Positions 45,469-55,006 of a DNA stretch of 64,000 nt are shown piece by piece. Source of the DNA: Chitinophaga sp. H8 (lineage in GTDB: Bacteria > Bacteroidota > Bacteroidia > Chitinophagales > Chitinophagaceae); assembly GCF_040567655.1 (NCBI RefSeq), contig NZ_JBEXAC010000001.1, forward strand, positions 434,001-498,000. The letters are read 5' to 3'. The notes beneath the pieces are model-generated. The model had not been told where the DNA came from and did not search any database. It was given only the letters and a program-made list of their open reading frames with translations. A program made the position numbers and the translations under genes. Every line of letters starts with the position of its first letter. Positions within the stretch are counted from its first letter, which is position 1.

Positions 45469-46071
45469 TTGTTAGATCAGCTTTCATATTATGAAAAACT
45501 GTTGTCTGAGAAGATAGCAGATGGGGATGAAATTGCATTTGCCGACTTATATGCGCTGTATGCACCTAGGCTAAAGGCGTATGCTTTTAAATTCACCCAC
45601 TCAGTGGCAGATACTGAGGAAATCTTGCAGGAAAGTTTTCTGAAGATCTGGTTGCACAGGGAAAAACTTCCACAAATAACACAATTGCAGGCATGGATAT
45701 ATAAAGTAGTAGCCAGGGAGTGTCTGCAATGGTTGCGTAAACAAGCAGGCTGGCAAAAACAGGTAGACAAGATGGTGGATTACCACATCACTGCTACGGT
45801 ATCTACCCCGGAAGAAATTGTAAAATGGCAGGAGCTGAACGCTGCAATTCAAACTGCCATTGAAAAATTGCCCGCCATCCGGCAAAAAATTTATCTTCAA
45901 AACAGGGAACAGGGGCTGAAGCCTGCTGCTATCGCGTTGGCATTGCAAATGCCGGTAGGAACTGTAAAAAACCACCTCAGTGCAGCCGTACGATCTATAC
46001 GGGAACACTTAATAAATGATGGTTACCAGCTTATACCACTTGTTAGCCTGGTTATCGCTCCTCTTTTTTAA
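45469..46071 (+). CDS. ECF-type RNA polymerase sigma factor 2
   Basis: A 200-residue ECF sigma factor. Sigma-2 lies at about residues 22-88 (DEIAFADLYALYAPRLKAYA, VADTEEILQESFLKIW, LQAWIYKVVARECLQWLRK) and sigma-4 at about 125-180 (LPAIRQKIYLQNRE, MPVGTVKNHLSAAVRSIRE). No ATG precedes the conserved region, so TTG 45469 is the probable start; this fits the usual N-terminal length. The C-terminus is hydrophobic (LVSLVIAPLF). The FecR gene follows after 54 bases. Confidence 0.9.
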   Translation: MLDQLSYYEKLLSEKIADGDEIAFADLYALYAPRLKAYAFKFTHSVADTEEILQESFLKIWLHREKLPQITQLQAWIYKVVARECLQWLRKQAGWQKQVDKMVDYHITATVSTPEEIVKWQELNAAIQTAIEKLPAIRQKIYLQNREQGLKPAAIALALQMPVGTVKNHLSAAVRSIREHLINDGYQLIPLVSLVIAPLF

Positions 46072-46125
46072 CAACGCAAAAAATATTTGTGACGTTTTGC
46101 ATTTAGCTGCATTATACTAATAAGC

Positions 46126-47268
46126 ATGGAACAACAACGCATTTCTCATTTATTGGAAAAGCATCTGGCAGGGACACTGGATGATGCGGAGCGCCAGGAG
46201 CTTGAGGCCTTGATACAACAACCAGACACCGCTGCCTGGGAGGATGCTATCAGCCTGCAATTGTCCCAACAGGATGATCCGGGCGAAGCAATAGATCAGC
46301 AGGCGGCACGGGCTGCGGTGGCAAGAATCGTATCGCTGGATAAGAGAAGAATGACCGCTACATATGTACGTCCATGGTGGCATTGGGCTGCTGCGGCTGT
46401 ACTGCTTTTCTGTTTGGCGGGTACTTACTTCTGGTATCAATACCAACCTGGCCTGCAGCCGGATAAAGTAGAAATGACCACGTTCGCACCAGGCACTACG
46501 AAAGCAATGCTCACATTGGCCGATGGCTCTAAAGTAGCATTGGATAGCACAGGGAATCAGCTGATTGACCAGGGGGGGACTGCTGTGCGCCAACAGGGTG
46601 GGCAATTGCTGTACGAGGCGGATAGAAATAACAAAACGGTCAGTTATAATACGCTTACTACACCCTCCGGAGGCCAATTTAAAGTGGTGCTGCCTGATGG
46701 CAGCCGCGTGTGGCTGAATGCTGCTTCTTCCATCCGTTATCCTACTGCTTTTACAGGAACAGAAAGAAGAGTGGAGCTGACTGGTGAGGGGTATCTGGAA
46801 GTAGCAAAAAATGAACATCAACCTTTCCGGGTAATAGTGAATGACCAAACAGAAATAGAGGTGTTGGGTACACAGTTCAACATCAATTCCTATACAGATG
46901 AACCGGTAGTCAGAACCACCCTGGTGGAAGGACGGGTGAGGGTATTACAGGGAAAAGCAAGTGCTATATTGCAACCAGGGCAACAGGCGATTATACAAAA
47001 TGGCATCACTGTTGACAAACATGCTAATGTGGATGGTGCAGTGGCCTGGAAAAACGGACAATTTAATTTTGATGGGGCTACACTGGACGAATTTATGCGT
47101 CAACTTGCCCGATGGTATGATATAAAAGTTGTTTACAAAGGAAAAGTACCAGACAAGAGTTTTCAGGGAAAACTTGGCCGTGACCTGGATCTGTATGAAA
47201 TACTGGCTGCACTTAATGATTTTGGTATCCAATATAAACTGGAAGGCAAAACATTGATAATAGAATAA
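46126..47268 (+). CDS. FecR-type anti-sigma factor 2
   Basis: A 380-residue membrane anti-sigma regulator. The cytoplasmic N-terminal part is about 1-80, a membrane helix about 84-104 (HWAAAAVLLFCLAGTYFWY), and the periplasmic FecR domain follows (VVLPDGSRVWLNAASSIRYP, GEGYLEVAKNEHQPF, EVLGTQFNI), then a DUF4974-type end (about 305-380). Its partners are the sigma factor at 45469 and the STN receptor at 47455. Confidence 0.92.
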   Translation: MEQQRISHLLEKHLAGTLDDAERQELEALIQQPDTAAWEDAISLQLSQQDDPGEAIDQQAARAAVARIVSLDKRRMTATYVRPWWHWAAAAVLLFCLAGTYFWYQYQPGLQPDKVEMTTFAPGTTKAMLTLADGSKVALDSTGNQLIDQGGTAVRQQGGQLLYEADRNNKTVSYNTLTTPSGGQFKVVLPDGSRVWLNAASSIRYPTAFTGTERRVELTGEGYLEVAKNEHQPFRVIVNDQTEIEVLGTQFNINSYTDEPVVRTTLVEGRVRVLQGKASAILQPGQQAIIQNGITVDKHANVDGAVAWKNGQFNFDGATLDEFMRQLARWYDIKVVYKGKVPDKSFQGKLGRDLDLYEILAALNDFGIQYKLEGKTLIIE

Positions 47269-47339
47269 TGAAAAACTGATTTACGGGCAAAAACAAACAG
47301 ACATGTGATATTAAAAGAATGTAGATAGCCTGCTAAAAA

Positions 47340-47367
47340 GCCGGAAGTGCTTGGAACCACTTCCGGC
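47340..47367 (+). promoter_or_regulatory. GC-rich hairpin between fecR and susC (copy 2)
   Basis: Perfect 10-base arms (47340-47349 and 47358-47367, GCCGGAAGTG type) with an 8-base loop and no T-tract, 87 bases before the susC start. It matches in form and position the hairpins at 27922 and 59175. Confidence 0.55.
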
Positions 47368-47454
47368 GGAAAGTCTTGGCTGATCTTAAAACAATTAATG
47401 CTTTCTCTAAGCGCAAACAGCTTTAACTAAAAAATCCAAAATCGTTACAAAAGT

Positions 47455-50400
47455 ATGAATTTTATTCCTCTTTGTGACCGGATGGGCATGGATAGCCGCG
47501 TCCGGTTCAGAGTCACGTCATCGCAGGTAATACCGCCAGCCACTGCAACGTCTCTTCACGTTACTTGTAAAACAATTAAGAAGGTTATGAAATTAACTTC
47601 TTTCATGCTACTGTTTTTTGGATTGCATTTGTCAGGAAGATCGGTTTCACAAACAGTGACACTTTCAGGAACACATCTTAAACTTGAAACAGTACTGACC
47701 ACTATTGAAAAACAAACGGGATTTATCTCCTTATACGACAGAGGAGATATGGCAAATGCACTTCCTGTTTCTGTTGCGGCTAACCGCCGTTCGTTACGTG
47801 ATTTTCTGGATACGGTTTTTAAGTATCAGCCGCTTACCTATACGATCCGGAAAACAACCATATTTATAAAACCTAAGCCTTCGGGAAACACTCAGCCTGT
47901 AAGTCCGGCCAGCCTGTCGGATACTGTGCAGCTTCCTATTACAGGTAAAGTGACTGATGAAAACGGCCAGCCACTGATTGGTGTGAGTATCCGGGTGAAA
48001 GGTACCAGTGCGGGTACTGTTACAAATACGGATGGGGGGTACACTATCCGGGCAAATGCACCCACTACTTTGTTGTTTAGCTATATCGGGTATGTTCCGC
48101 AGGAAGCAGGAGTAAGTAAATCCGGTGAGTTGGATATCATTTTAAAACAGCTGCCAGCCGCACTGGAAGAGGCCGTAGTGGTAGGGTATGGTACACAGAA
48201 AAAGGCGAACCTCACAGGGGCAGTTGACCGTATAGGCGGCGAAGTGTTAAGGAACCGCCCTGTGCCGCGGCTGTCTCAGGCTTTGCAAGGACAGATAGGC
48301 AACCTCAATGTAGTGACTTCCACAGAGGGGGGAGCTCCTGGTGCCAAACAGAACCTGAATGTCAGGGGGTTTACAGGATTGGGGAATATGGCGCCGCCAC
48401 TGGTAGTGATTGATGGTATCCCGGGTGGGGATATTAATACGATTAATCCGAATGATGTAGAAGATATCTCTGTACTGAAAGATGCGGCATCAAGTGCTAT
48501 TTATGGCGCAACGGGTGCCTACGGGGTCATCCTCATTACCACCAAACAAGGCAAAAGAAACCAACGTGCCAGAGTAAGTTACAATAATAACATCTCTTTT
48601 GCACAGGCGATTAATGTACCACGTATGATGAACTCGCTGGACTTCGCGAACCTCTACAACGAGGCTTTCCTGAATGCCGGCAGGTCCCAGTGGTTCGATA
48701 ATGAAACGATTGGCCGTATAAAAGATTATCAATCCGGTAAACTGAAGGATGAAACAGTACTTACGCCGGATGGGTTTGCCTGGATGCAATGGAATGCTGC
48801 CAATGCGAATAATGACTGGTTTAATATTTATCTGAAAGATCTGAGCAACAGTCAGCAACATAATATTGACGTACGTGGAGGAAGCGATAAGATTACCTAT
48901 TATCTGGGGGCTGGTTTAAATGCGAGAAACGGCATGTTTAACTATGCAGACGAAAAGTACCGGCAGTATAACTTACGGGCTAACATCAATGGTGATGTTA
49001 CCTCCTGGATGAAATTCGCTTTCCGCTCTTCCTTCAACCGGGAAAATAACGATGTGCCTTTTTTTTATGGTAACTCAGGTATCTGGATGATGGAACAGAT
49101 AGCAAGGCGGTTTCCTACTGTTCCCTTACGCAATCCTGATGGTAATTATTCTTACGATTCATTTGTACCTTTCTTTGAACAGGGTGGACGTAACAAAAAT
49201 ACCCGTGATAATCTTAGCCTTACAGGTGAGCTGATTGTCAACCCACTGAAGGGATGGGATATTACGGCCAACTATACACTCACGACTACCGGATTTAACG
49301 ATGAGCGGCAAGGGAAAACCTTTTATCTGCCACTTCCTAAAGATGGAGAATTACGCGGAGGACAATACCCGGATGAAGTAAATCGTACTTTTTCAGCTGC
49401 CAATACACATGTGATTAATTTTTTCTCTTCCTATGAAAAGCAACTGAGCGATCATTATGTAAAAGTAATGGGCGGATATATCAGGCAGGAGTATAATTAC
49501 AAAGAACTTTATGGCAAGAACAGCTTTACCTATTCTCAAAACTTACCCTCCCTTGCTTTAACATATTTTCCACAACCAGTGGTATCAGATGTATTGAATG
49601 ATTTTGGATTGGAGGGCTTCTTTGGCCGTATCAACTATAACTATAAGCAAAAATTATTGCTGGAACTGAATGGACGTTATGATGCCACCTCACGTTTCCT
49701 GAGTAATGACCGGTGGGCTTTCTTCCCTGGTATCTCTGCCGGCTACGTGCCTTCCAAAGAAGATTTCTGGAAGGGAATTGAAAAGACAGTGAATTACCTG
49801 AAATTCAGAGGTTCCTATGCCGCTTTAGGTGATCAGGAAAGTTTTCTGGAATGGACACCTCCCTACTATTATTATCCTTTTTATCCTGCACTGAGAACGA
49901 CTACCCCTCCGAATACGAACTGGCTTTTTGGTTCTGGCGACAAACAGGCTGCTGTTACCTCTCCGGAAAAACTGGTGCCGAATAATCTGACCTGGCAAAA
50001 GCCGGTATCATTGAACCTTGGTGTGGATATGGCATTTCTTGACTGGCGGTTAAATGCGAACCTGGATTATTTTGTGCGCACTGTAAATGATCTGGTAGGG
50101 CCGGCCAAATCCCTGCCAGGTGTACTGGGTATTGCGGCTCCCAGGGAAAATAATTCCCGGATGCAAACCAGGGGCTTTGAGCTTACATTGGAATGGAAGG
50201 ATAAGATTGGCAAATTACAATACCAGGTACGTGGGGTATTAAGTGACTATAAAGGAAAAATCCTGAAATACCCGAACAAAACAGGTATCCTGAGTGACTG
50301 GTATGAAGGTCAGCAGCTGGGTGATATCTGGGGCTATCGTACTATCGGGCTGTTTAAAGATGATGCGGAAGTAGCCAATGCTCCATCCCAGTCTTTTCTT

Positions 50401-51006
50401 TATGGCAACTGGGGTGCAGGAGATGTGCATTATGCGGATCTTAACGGGGATAAAAAAATCGACCGGGGAGATTATACCCGTGCTAATCCGGGCGATCTGG
50501 CCATTATTGGTAACGAGTCTCCCCGCTATGCATATAGCCTGACATTATCATTGCAATATGCAGGCTTCGATTTTTCTACTTTCCTGCAGGGTGTGGCTAA
50601 AAGAGATGCATGGGTATCTTCCAACTACTTTTGGGGTATTATAGGTCATGAATGGAATAGTTCTCCATTTACAGTTCACCAGGATAGATGGACACAAGAC
50701 AATCCTGGAGGGTATTTCCCCAAGTTCTATATGAATGAGCAAAATGACAAAAATACACAGGTACAAACACGTTATCTGCAGAATGCTGCTTATATGCGTA
50801 TCAAGAATATGCAGCTGGGTTATACACTTCCTAAAACCATCCTGCAACGATTGGATTTTGAAAAACTTAGAGTGTATGTGTCTATAGACAATTTAGCCAC
50901 TTTCACCAAACAGATCAGGACCATGGACCCGGAATTGTCTATAGGGAATGGCAGACTGTATCCTTTACAGCGCACCTTTTCCTTCGGTATAAATGCAAGT
51001 CTTTAA
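47455..51006 (+). CDS. SusC-like receptor with STN signalling domain 4
   Basis: A 1183-residue TonB-dependent transporter. A 44-residue basic extension precedes the signal peptide core (MKLTSFMLLFFGLHLSGRSV). An internal ATG at 47587, preceded by AAGAAGG, could be the true start. The STN domain is about 68-140 (LETVLTTIEKQTGFISLYD), a CarboxypepD_reg-like domain about 155-240, the plug about 245-355 (VVVGYGTQKKANLTGAV), then the barrel ending in ASL. It should signal to the FecR encoded upstream and import the substrate of the GH20/GH123 locus. Confidence 0.94.
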   Translation: MNFIPLCDRMGMDSRVRFRVTSSQVIPPATATSLHVTCKTIKKVMKLTSFMLLFFGLHLSGRSVSQTVTLSGTHLKLETVLTTIEKQTGFISLYDRGDMANALPVSVAANRRSLRDFLDTVFKYQPLTYTIRKTTIFIKPKPSGNTQPVSPASLSDTVQLPITGKVTDENGQPLIGVSIRVKGTSAGTVTNTDGGYTIRANAPTTLLFSYIGYVPQEAGVSKSGELDIILKQLPAALEEAVVVGYGTQKKANLTGAVDRIGGEVLRNRPVPRLSQALQGQIGNLNVVTSTEGGAPGAKQNLNVRGFTGLGNMAPPLVVIDGIPGGDINTINPNDVEDISVLKDAASSAIYGATGAYGVILITTKQGKRNQRARVSYNNNISFAQAINVPRMMNSLDFANLYNEAFLNAGRSQWFDNETIGRIKDYQSGKLKDETVLTPDGFAWMQWNAANANNDWFNIYLKDLSNSQQHNIDVRGGSDKITYYLGAGLNARNGMFNYADEKYRQYNLRANINGDVTSWMKFAFRSSFNRENNDVPFFYGNSGIWMMEQIARRFPTVPLRNPDGNYSYDSFVPFFEQGGRNKNTRDNLSLTGELIVNPLKGWDITANYTLTTTGFNDERQGKTFYLPLPKDGELRGGQYPDEVNRTFSAANTHVINFFSSYEKQLSDHYVKVMGGYIRQEYNYKELYGKNSFTYSQNLPSLALTYFPQPVVSDVLNDFGLEGFFGRINYNYKQKLLLELNGRYDATSRFLSNDRWAFFPGISAGYVPSKEDFWKGIEKTVNYLKFRGSYAALGDQESFLEWTPPYYYYPFYPALRTTTPPNTNWLFGSGDKQAAVTSPEKLVPNNLTWQKPVSLNLGVDMAFLDWRLNANLDYFVRTVNDLVGPAKSLPGVLGIAAPRENNSRMQTRGFELTLEWKDKIGKLQYQVRGVLSDYKGKILKYPNKTGILSDWYEGQQLGDIWGYRTIGLFKDDAEVANAPSQSFLYGNWGAGDVHYADLNGDKKIDRGDYTRANPGDLAIIGNESPRYAYSLTLSLQYAGFDFSTFLQGVAKRDAWVSSNYFWGIIGHEWNSSPFTVHQDRWTQDNPGGYFPKFYMNEQNDKNTQVQTRYLQNAAYMRIKNMQLGYTLPKTILQRLDFEKLRVYVSIDNLATFTKQIRTMDPELSIGNGRLYPLQRTFSFGINASL

Positions 51007-51117
51007 TCTGATCATAGGTAGGGATGCGATACATAACCCTGTATAGCAGCATTGAACAGAAAAGTGTATTTCACTTTGAGCGGTTCTTCCGATTCAAAAA
51101 AGATAAAAAACAAAGGA

Positions 51118-52857
51118 ATGAAAATCATTAAACTTTTTATAGTGCTTGTTGGCATAGGCCTGGTGTCTTCCTGCCAGAAAGAGTTTCTGGAGCGCACACC
51201 GCAGGACAGGATCAGTGATGCGGAATACTGGACCAGTGTAAACGATCTGAAGCTGTATTGTAATAGCTTCTATAATCAAATGATACCAGACTATGCATAT
51301 GGCAGTACCGGAATATATGGGCAGGATGCAGATCAGGGAAGTGATAATATGATTGGTATGGATTATAACACTGCATTGAACGGAGAACGTACCATGCCGG
51401 CCAGTGGTGGTGGTTGGGATTGGAGCCAGTTGAGGAACATCAATTATTTCCTGGATAATTACGGCCGGGTAAGTGGGAAAGCAGACGATATCGCGGCCTA
51501 TCGCGGAGAAGCATTGTTTTTCAGGGCATGGTTCTATTTTCAGATGCTGAAAAAATTTGGTGATCTGCCATGGATCAACAAAACCCTGAATGTAGATGAT
51601 GAAGCACTGACTGCTCCCCGTGTATCAAGAAGCATTATTGCAGATTCTATTATTCATGACCTTACTATTGCTATTGAGGGATTACCTTCCAAAATAAGCG
51701 CACCTCAGCAGCGGGTGACCAAAGAAATTGCCATGGCATTTCTGACCCGTGTGGCATTATATGAGGGCACCTGGGAAAAATATCATGCGGGTACCCCTTT
51801 TGGAGTAACAGGGCAAAATGGTAAGAAATTTTTTGAAGCTGCTGCCAGCGTTGCTGAAACGCTGATGAGTTCGGGTGTTCAGGGCCTTGACAATGTAGCA
51901 CAGGATATGGGATACTGGAAGCTGTTTAACCAGACGGATTATAGCGGGAGCAATGAGATCATGTTCTGGAGGAGATACAGTGTGGATATGAATGTATTCC
52001 ATAACTGGCCACGTTATACAGCGTGGGGGGCTGGTCGTGGTGTTACCAAAAGCCTGGTAGATGATTATCTCTGTTTTGATGGCAAACCCAGAGCAGTGAG
52101 CAAACTTTACCAGGGAGACGACAGAATATGGTCCGTTGTGGGAGAGCGTGATCCTCGTCTGGCGCAGTTGATCTATAAACCCGGTGATGCCAGGATGGTA
52201 AGGAATGGAGAAGTTGTAGACCAATTCTGGCAACCCTTATTTGCAGGGGCGGCAGAGAATAAGTGTGCTACCGGATATCAGTTGTACAAAGGGCATACTA
52301 CGGACTATGACCAACAGATATCACAAAGTTCAGGATATACTGGCCTTATCCTGATCAGGTATGCGGAAGTACTCCTCAACTATGCAGAAGCAAAAGCCGA
52401 GCTGGGAACTTTTACACAGGCAGATGCAGATAAGAGCATTAATCTGTTGCGTGGGCGGGTATGGATGCCTGCTTTGCAGGTGAATGCTATTATCCATGAC
52501 CCCAATTGGCTCTTTCCCAATTTATCCCCATTGCTGAATGAGATCAGGAGAGAAAGAAGGGTGGAACTGGCCTGTGAAGGGTTCCGGCATGATGATATTT
52601 TCCGCTGGGCAGAAGCTGGTCGTCTGATTAAAGGCTGGAAACCTAAAGGCGCGAAGAAAGCGCAATGGAATGGTGAGATAGATCCCATATACCTGGACGC
52701 ATATCCGGTAGATGATAACGGCTACATAGATCTTTACCAGCATGTAGCAACGCTGATCAACGGCTATAATTTTAAAACCAACAGGGACTATCTGCTACCC
52801 TTACCTACACAGGAAACAACGTTGAATCCGTCACTTGGCCAAAACCCTGGCTGGTAA
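51118..52857 (+). CDS. SusD-like glycan-binding lipoprotein 4 (RagB/SusD)
   Basis: A 579-residue lipoprotein with its lipobox at LVSSCQK (near residue 19). The frame is open from 51052, but ATG 51118 with AAAGGA just upstream leads directly into the lipoprotein signal and is the better start. SusD landmarks are YRGEALFFRAWFYFQMLKKF, TKEIAMAFLTRVALYEG, IRYAEVLLNYAEAKAELG, and NEIRRERRVELACEGFRHDD. It partners the receptor at 47455-51006. The GH20 gene starts 12 bases after its stop. Confidence 0.94.
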   Translation: MKIIKLFIVLVGIGLVSSCQKEFLERTPQDRISDAEYWTSVNDLKLYCNSFYNQMIPDYAYGSTGIYGQDADQGSDNMIGMDYNTALNGERTMPASGGGWDWSQLRNINYFLDNYGRVSGKADDIAAYRGEALFFRAWFYFQMLKKFGDLPWINKTLNVDDEALTAPRVSRSIIADSIIHDLTIAIEGLPSKISAPQQRVTKEIAMAFLTRVALYEGTWEKYHAGTPFGVTGQNGKKFFEAAASVAETLMSSGVQGLDNVAQDMGYWKLFNQTDYSGSNEIMFWRRYSVDMNVFHNWPRYTAWGAGRGVTKSLVDDYLCFDGKPRAVSKLYQGDDRIWSVVGERDPRLAQLIYKPGDARMVRNGEVVDQFWQPLFAGAAENKCATGYQLYKGHTTDYDQQISQSSGYTGLILIRYAEVLLNYAEAKAELGTFTQADADKSINLLRGRVWMPALQVNAIIHDPNWLFPNLSPLLNEIRRERRVELACEGFRHDDIFRWAEAGRLIKGWKPKGAKKAQWNGEIDPIYLDAYPVDDNGYIDLYQHVATLINGYNFKTNRDYLLPLPTQETTLNPSLGQNPGW

Positions 52858-52869
52858 GCTGCAGAAAAA

Positions 52870-54945
52870 ATGAAAATAGTTTTTAGGTACATATTGTTAT
52901 GGATAATGCTCTCTGCTACAGGCCCGGTCTGTGCAGAGAACACATATCCATTGTATCCGTTCCGGTTATGGCCTATGCCACAGCAGGTGAGTGCTGTGGC
53001 TGGCCCCGGTACCCGGATTGACCAGCTGAAGGCAATACACTGGAGAAATGTGCAACAACAACCCGTATTAACAGGCATGTTTTCTCATTTGCCGGTTTCA
53101 CAGGAAACCGGGCCAGGTGTTATTGTGTTTGAGCAGTCAGCAGAGGCTGCACTGCCTGAGCAGGAAGAGGGATATGTGCTGGAAGTGGGGAGGGACAGTG
53201 TGAAGGTCAAAGCCAGAAAAGAAGTAGGATTGTTTTATGGTTACCAGACCTTGCTGCAGTTGGGAGAAGATGCGCGCGACCTGGGGATTCCCATACCGGC
53301 GTGCCGTATCGTGGATTACCCTGATCTGGCAGTGAGGGCATTACATCTGGATCTGAAGCATCACCTGGATGGGATGCATTATTATTACCAGCTTATTGAC
53401 AGACTGGCGGGCTGGAAGATCAATCACCTGATTGTAGAGTTTGAAGATAAATTACGTTATCGTAAAGCACCATTGGTAGGTGCCAGCCACGCTGTTGCAA
53501 TTGAAGAATTTGCGATGCTTAGCCGTTATGCTAAAGAACGGCATATTGAGATAAGCCCACTGGTACAGGGGCTGGGACATGCATCATTTATTCTGAAGCA
53601 TAAAGCGTATGAATCGTTGAGGGATAATCCCCGGTCAGAATGGGTTTTTGATCCCCTGCATCCTGATACCTACAAGGTGCAGTTCGCGCTTTACGATGAT
53701 GCAATCGCTGCTACGCCATACGGACGTTTTTTACATGTAGGTGGAGATGAGGTGGGGGAGCTAGGGGCTTCTTCCCGTGCAAAGGCTTCCGGGATGAATG
53801 CTTTTGAATTGCAGATGCACTGGCTGAATGAAGTTTGCAACTACGTGGTAAGTAAAGGGAGGATTCCTGTTTTTTGGGATGATATGGTATTTGATTTAGC
53901 AGGCCTTTATAAAAGCACTTATGACAAGGATATGCCTGCCGGTTTGGTAGACAGCCTGTGGCGGGCTAATCTGCCTCTACTGGATAGTAACGTGCATCTT
54001 TTCCCTGATTCCTGTGTGTACATGCGCTGGAACTATGATACCCCGGAAGTGGAAGGGAATATCAATGCTATTAACTGGTACCGGAAGAATAAATTACCTG
54101 TGATGGCTTCTACGGCTGTACAAACATTCTGGCCTATGATGCCAAGACGCCAATCTAATTTTGAGCCAATCCGGAATTTTTGCCGGATTGCAATAGCACA
54201 AAAGTTGACCGGTATATTATGTGCAGCCTGGGATGACAGCTCACCGCATTACGAAACTTTTATGCGTGGTATTCATACTTTCGGAGGACTGAGCTGGCAC
54301 TATCAGGAACTTACAGTAACAGCGGTGCACCAAAATTATGCGGCACGTTTCTATGGTCATTACAATGGTGAATCTGGCAACTTCCAGGATAAACTGGAAG
54401 AGGCAATGCCTTTTTGGGAAACAGCATTACTGAATAAGGGAACCCGGAACAATGCTCCGCGCAGCATGGATCTCGTAACATTGCCGGTAGAAAGTAATAG
54501 GGAATGGAGTAAAAAATACGCTGAAAAATTACAGAAAGCCAGGGTTGCTGTCGTAAACTATAAACAGATAAAAACAGCCATTGGTAAAGCGACTGGCTCA
54601 GCTCGCAGAAATCTGTATGCTTTGCAGCTATGGCAGGCGATCAATGAATTGCAGATATACCCTGCTTCTTTGCTGTTGGCATTGGAGCGGTATGACGTGG
54701 CTCCTGCTGGGGAAAAGAAAAAATACATTACAGAAATAGGTACAATCATGCAGCATTTCCCAACGCTGCGGGAGCAGTTTGAAGCTGTTTTCGGGAAAAC
54801 GCGGATGTTAGGTAATCCGGTAGATTATCTGGAAGATAAGAATGTGCCCAATCACCTGGCAGCAGCTACTGCCAATAGTGACTGGATGTATATTTATGAA
54901 CTTGCATTCAACGAAAAGGTAAAGAAGTGGCTCGCTGATAAATAA
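52870..54945 (+). CDS. GH20-type beta-N-acetylhexosaminidase
   Basis: A 691-residue exported protein. The signal peptide ends near GPVCAEN. Residues about 30-150 are the GH20b-type alpha/beta domain (PMPQQVSAVAGPGTRIDQLK, EGYVLEVGRDSVKVKARKEV). The TIM barrel begins near residue 155 (VRALHLDLKH). The catalytic Asp-Glu pair of substrate-assisted GH20 catalysis is Asp293-Glu294 in LHVGGDEVGE. About 250 residues of helical C-terminal region follow. Relative to classical hexosaminidases the opening is RALHLDLKH rather than RG.MLDVARH, so this is a divergent branch and specificity for GlcNAc or GalNAc is uncertain. It is 12 bases after susD and followed by the GH123-like gene. Confidence 0.85.
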   Translation: MKIVFRYILLWIMLSATGPVCAENTYPLYPFRLWPMPQQVSAVAGPGTRIDQLKAIHWRNVQQQPVLTGMFSHLPVSQETGPGVIVFEQSAEAALPEQEEGYVLEVGRDSVKVKARKEVGLFYGYQTLLQLGEDARDLGIPIPACRIVDYPDLAVRALHLDLKHHLDGMHYYYQLIDRLAGWKINHLIVEFEDKLRYRKAPLVGASHAVAIEEFAMLSRYAKERHIEISPLVQGLGHASFILKHKAYESLRDNPRSEWVFDPLHPDTYKVQFALYDDAIAATPYGRFLHVGGDEVGELGASSRAKASGMNAFELQMHWLNEVCNYVVSKGRIPVFWDDMVFDLAGLYKSTYDKDMPAGLVDSLWRANLPLLDSNVHLFPDSCVYMRWNYDTPEVEGNINAINWYRKNKLPVMASTAVQTFWPMMPRRQSNFEPIRNFCRIAIAQKLTGILCAAWDDSSPHYETFMRGIHTFGGLSWHYQELTVTAVHQNYAARFYGHYNGESGNFQDKLEEAMPFWETALLNKGTRNNAPRSMDLVTLPVESNREWSKKYAEKLQKARVAVVNYKQIKTAIGKATGSARRNLYALQLWQAINELQIYPASLLLALERYDVAPAGEKKKYITEIGTIMQHFPTLREQFEAVFGKTRMLGNPVDYLEDKNVPNHLAAATANSDWMYIYELAFNEKVKKWLADK

Positions 54946-55006
54946 TAAGTGGGCATATAAACACACAAAACAAAGCACCCTAAACTTTCACTCAAAAACT
55001 ACGTGT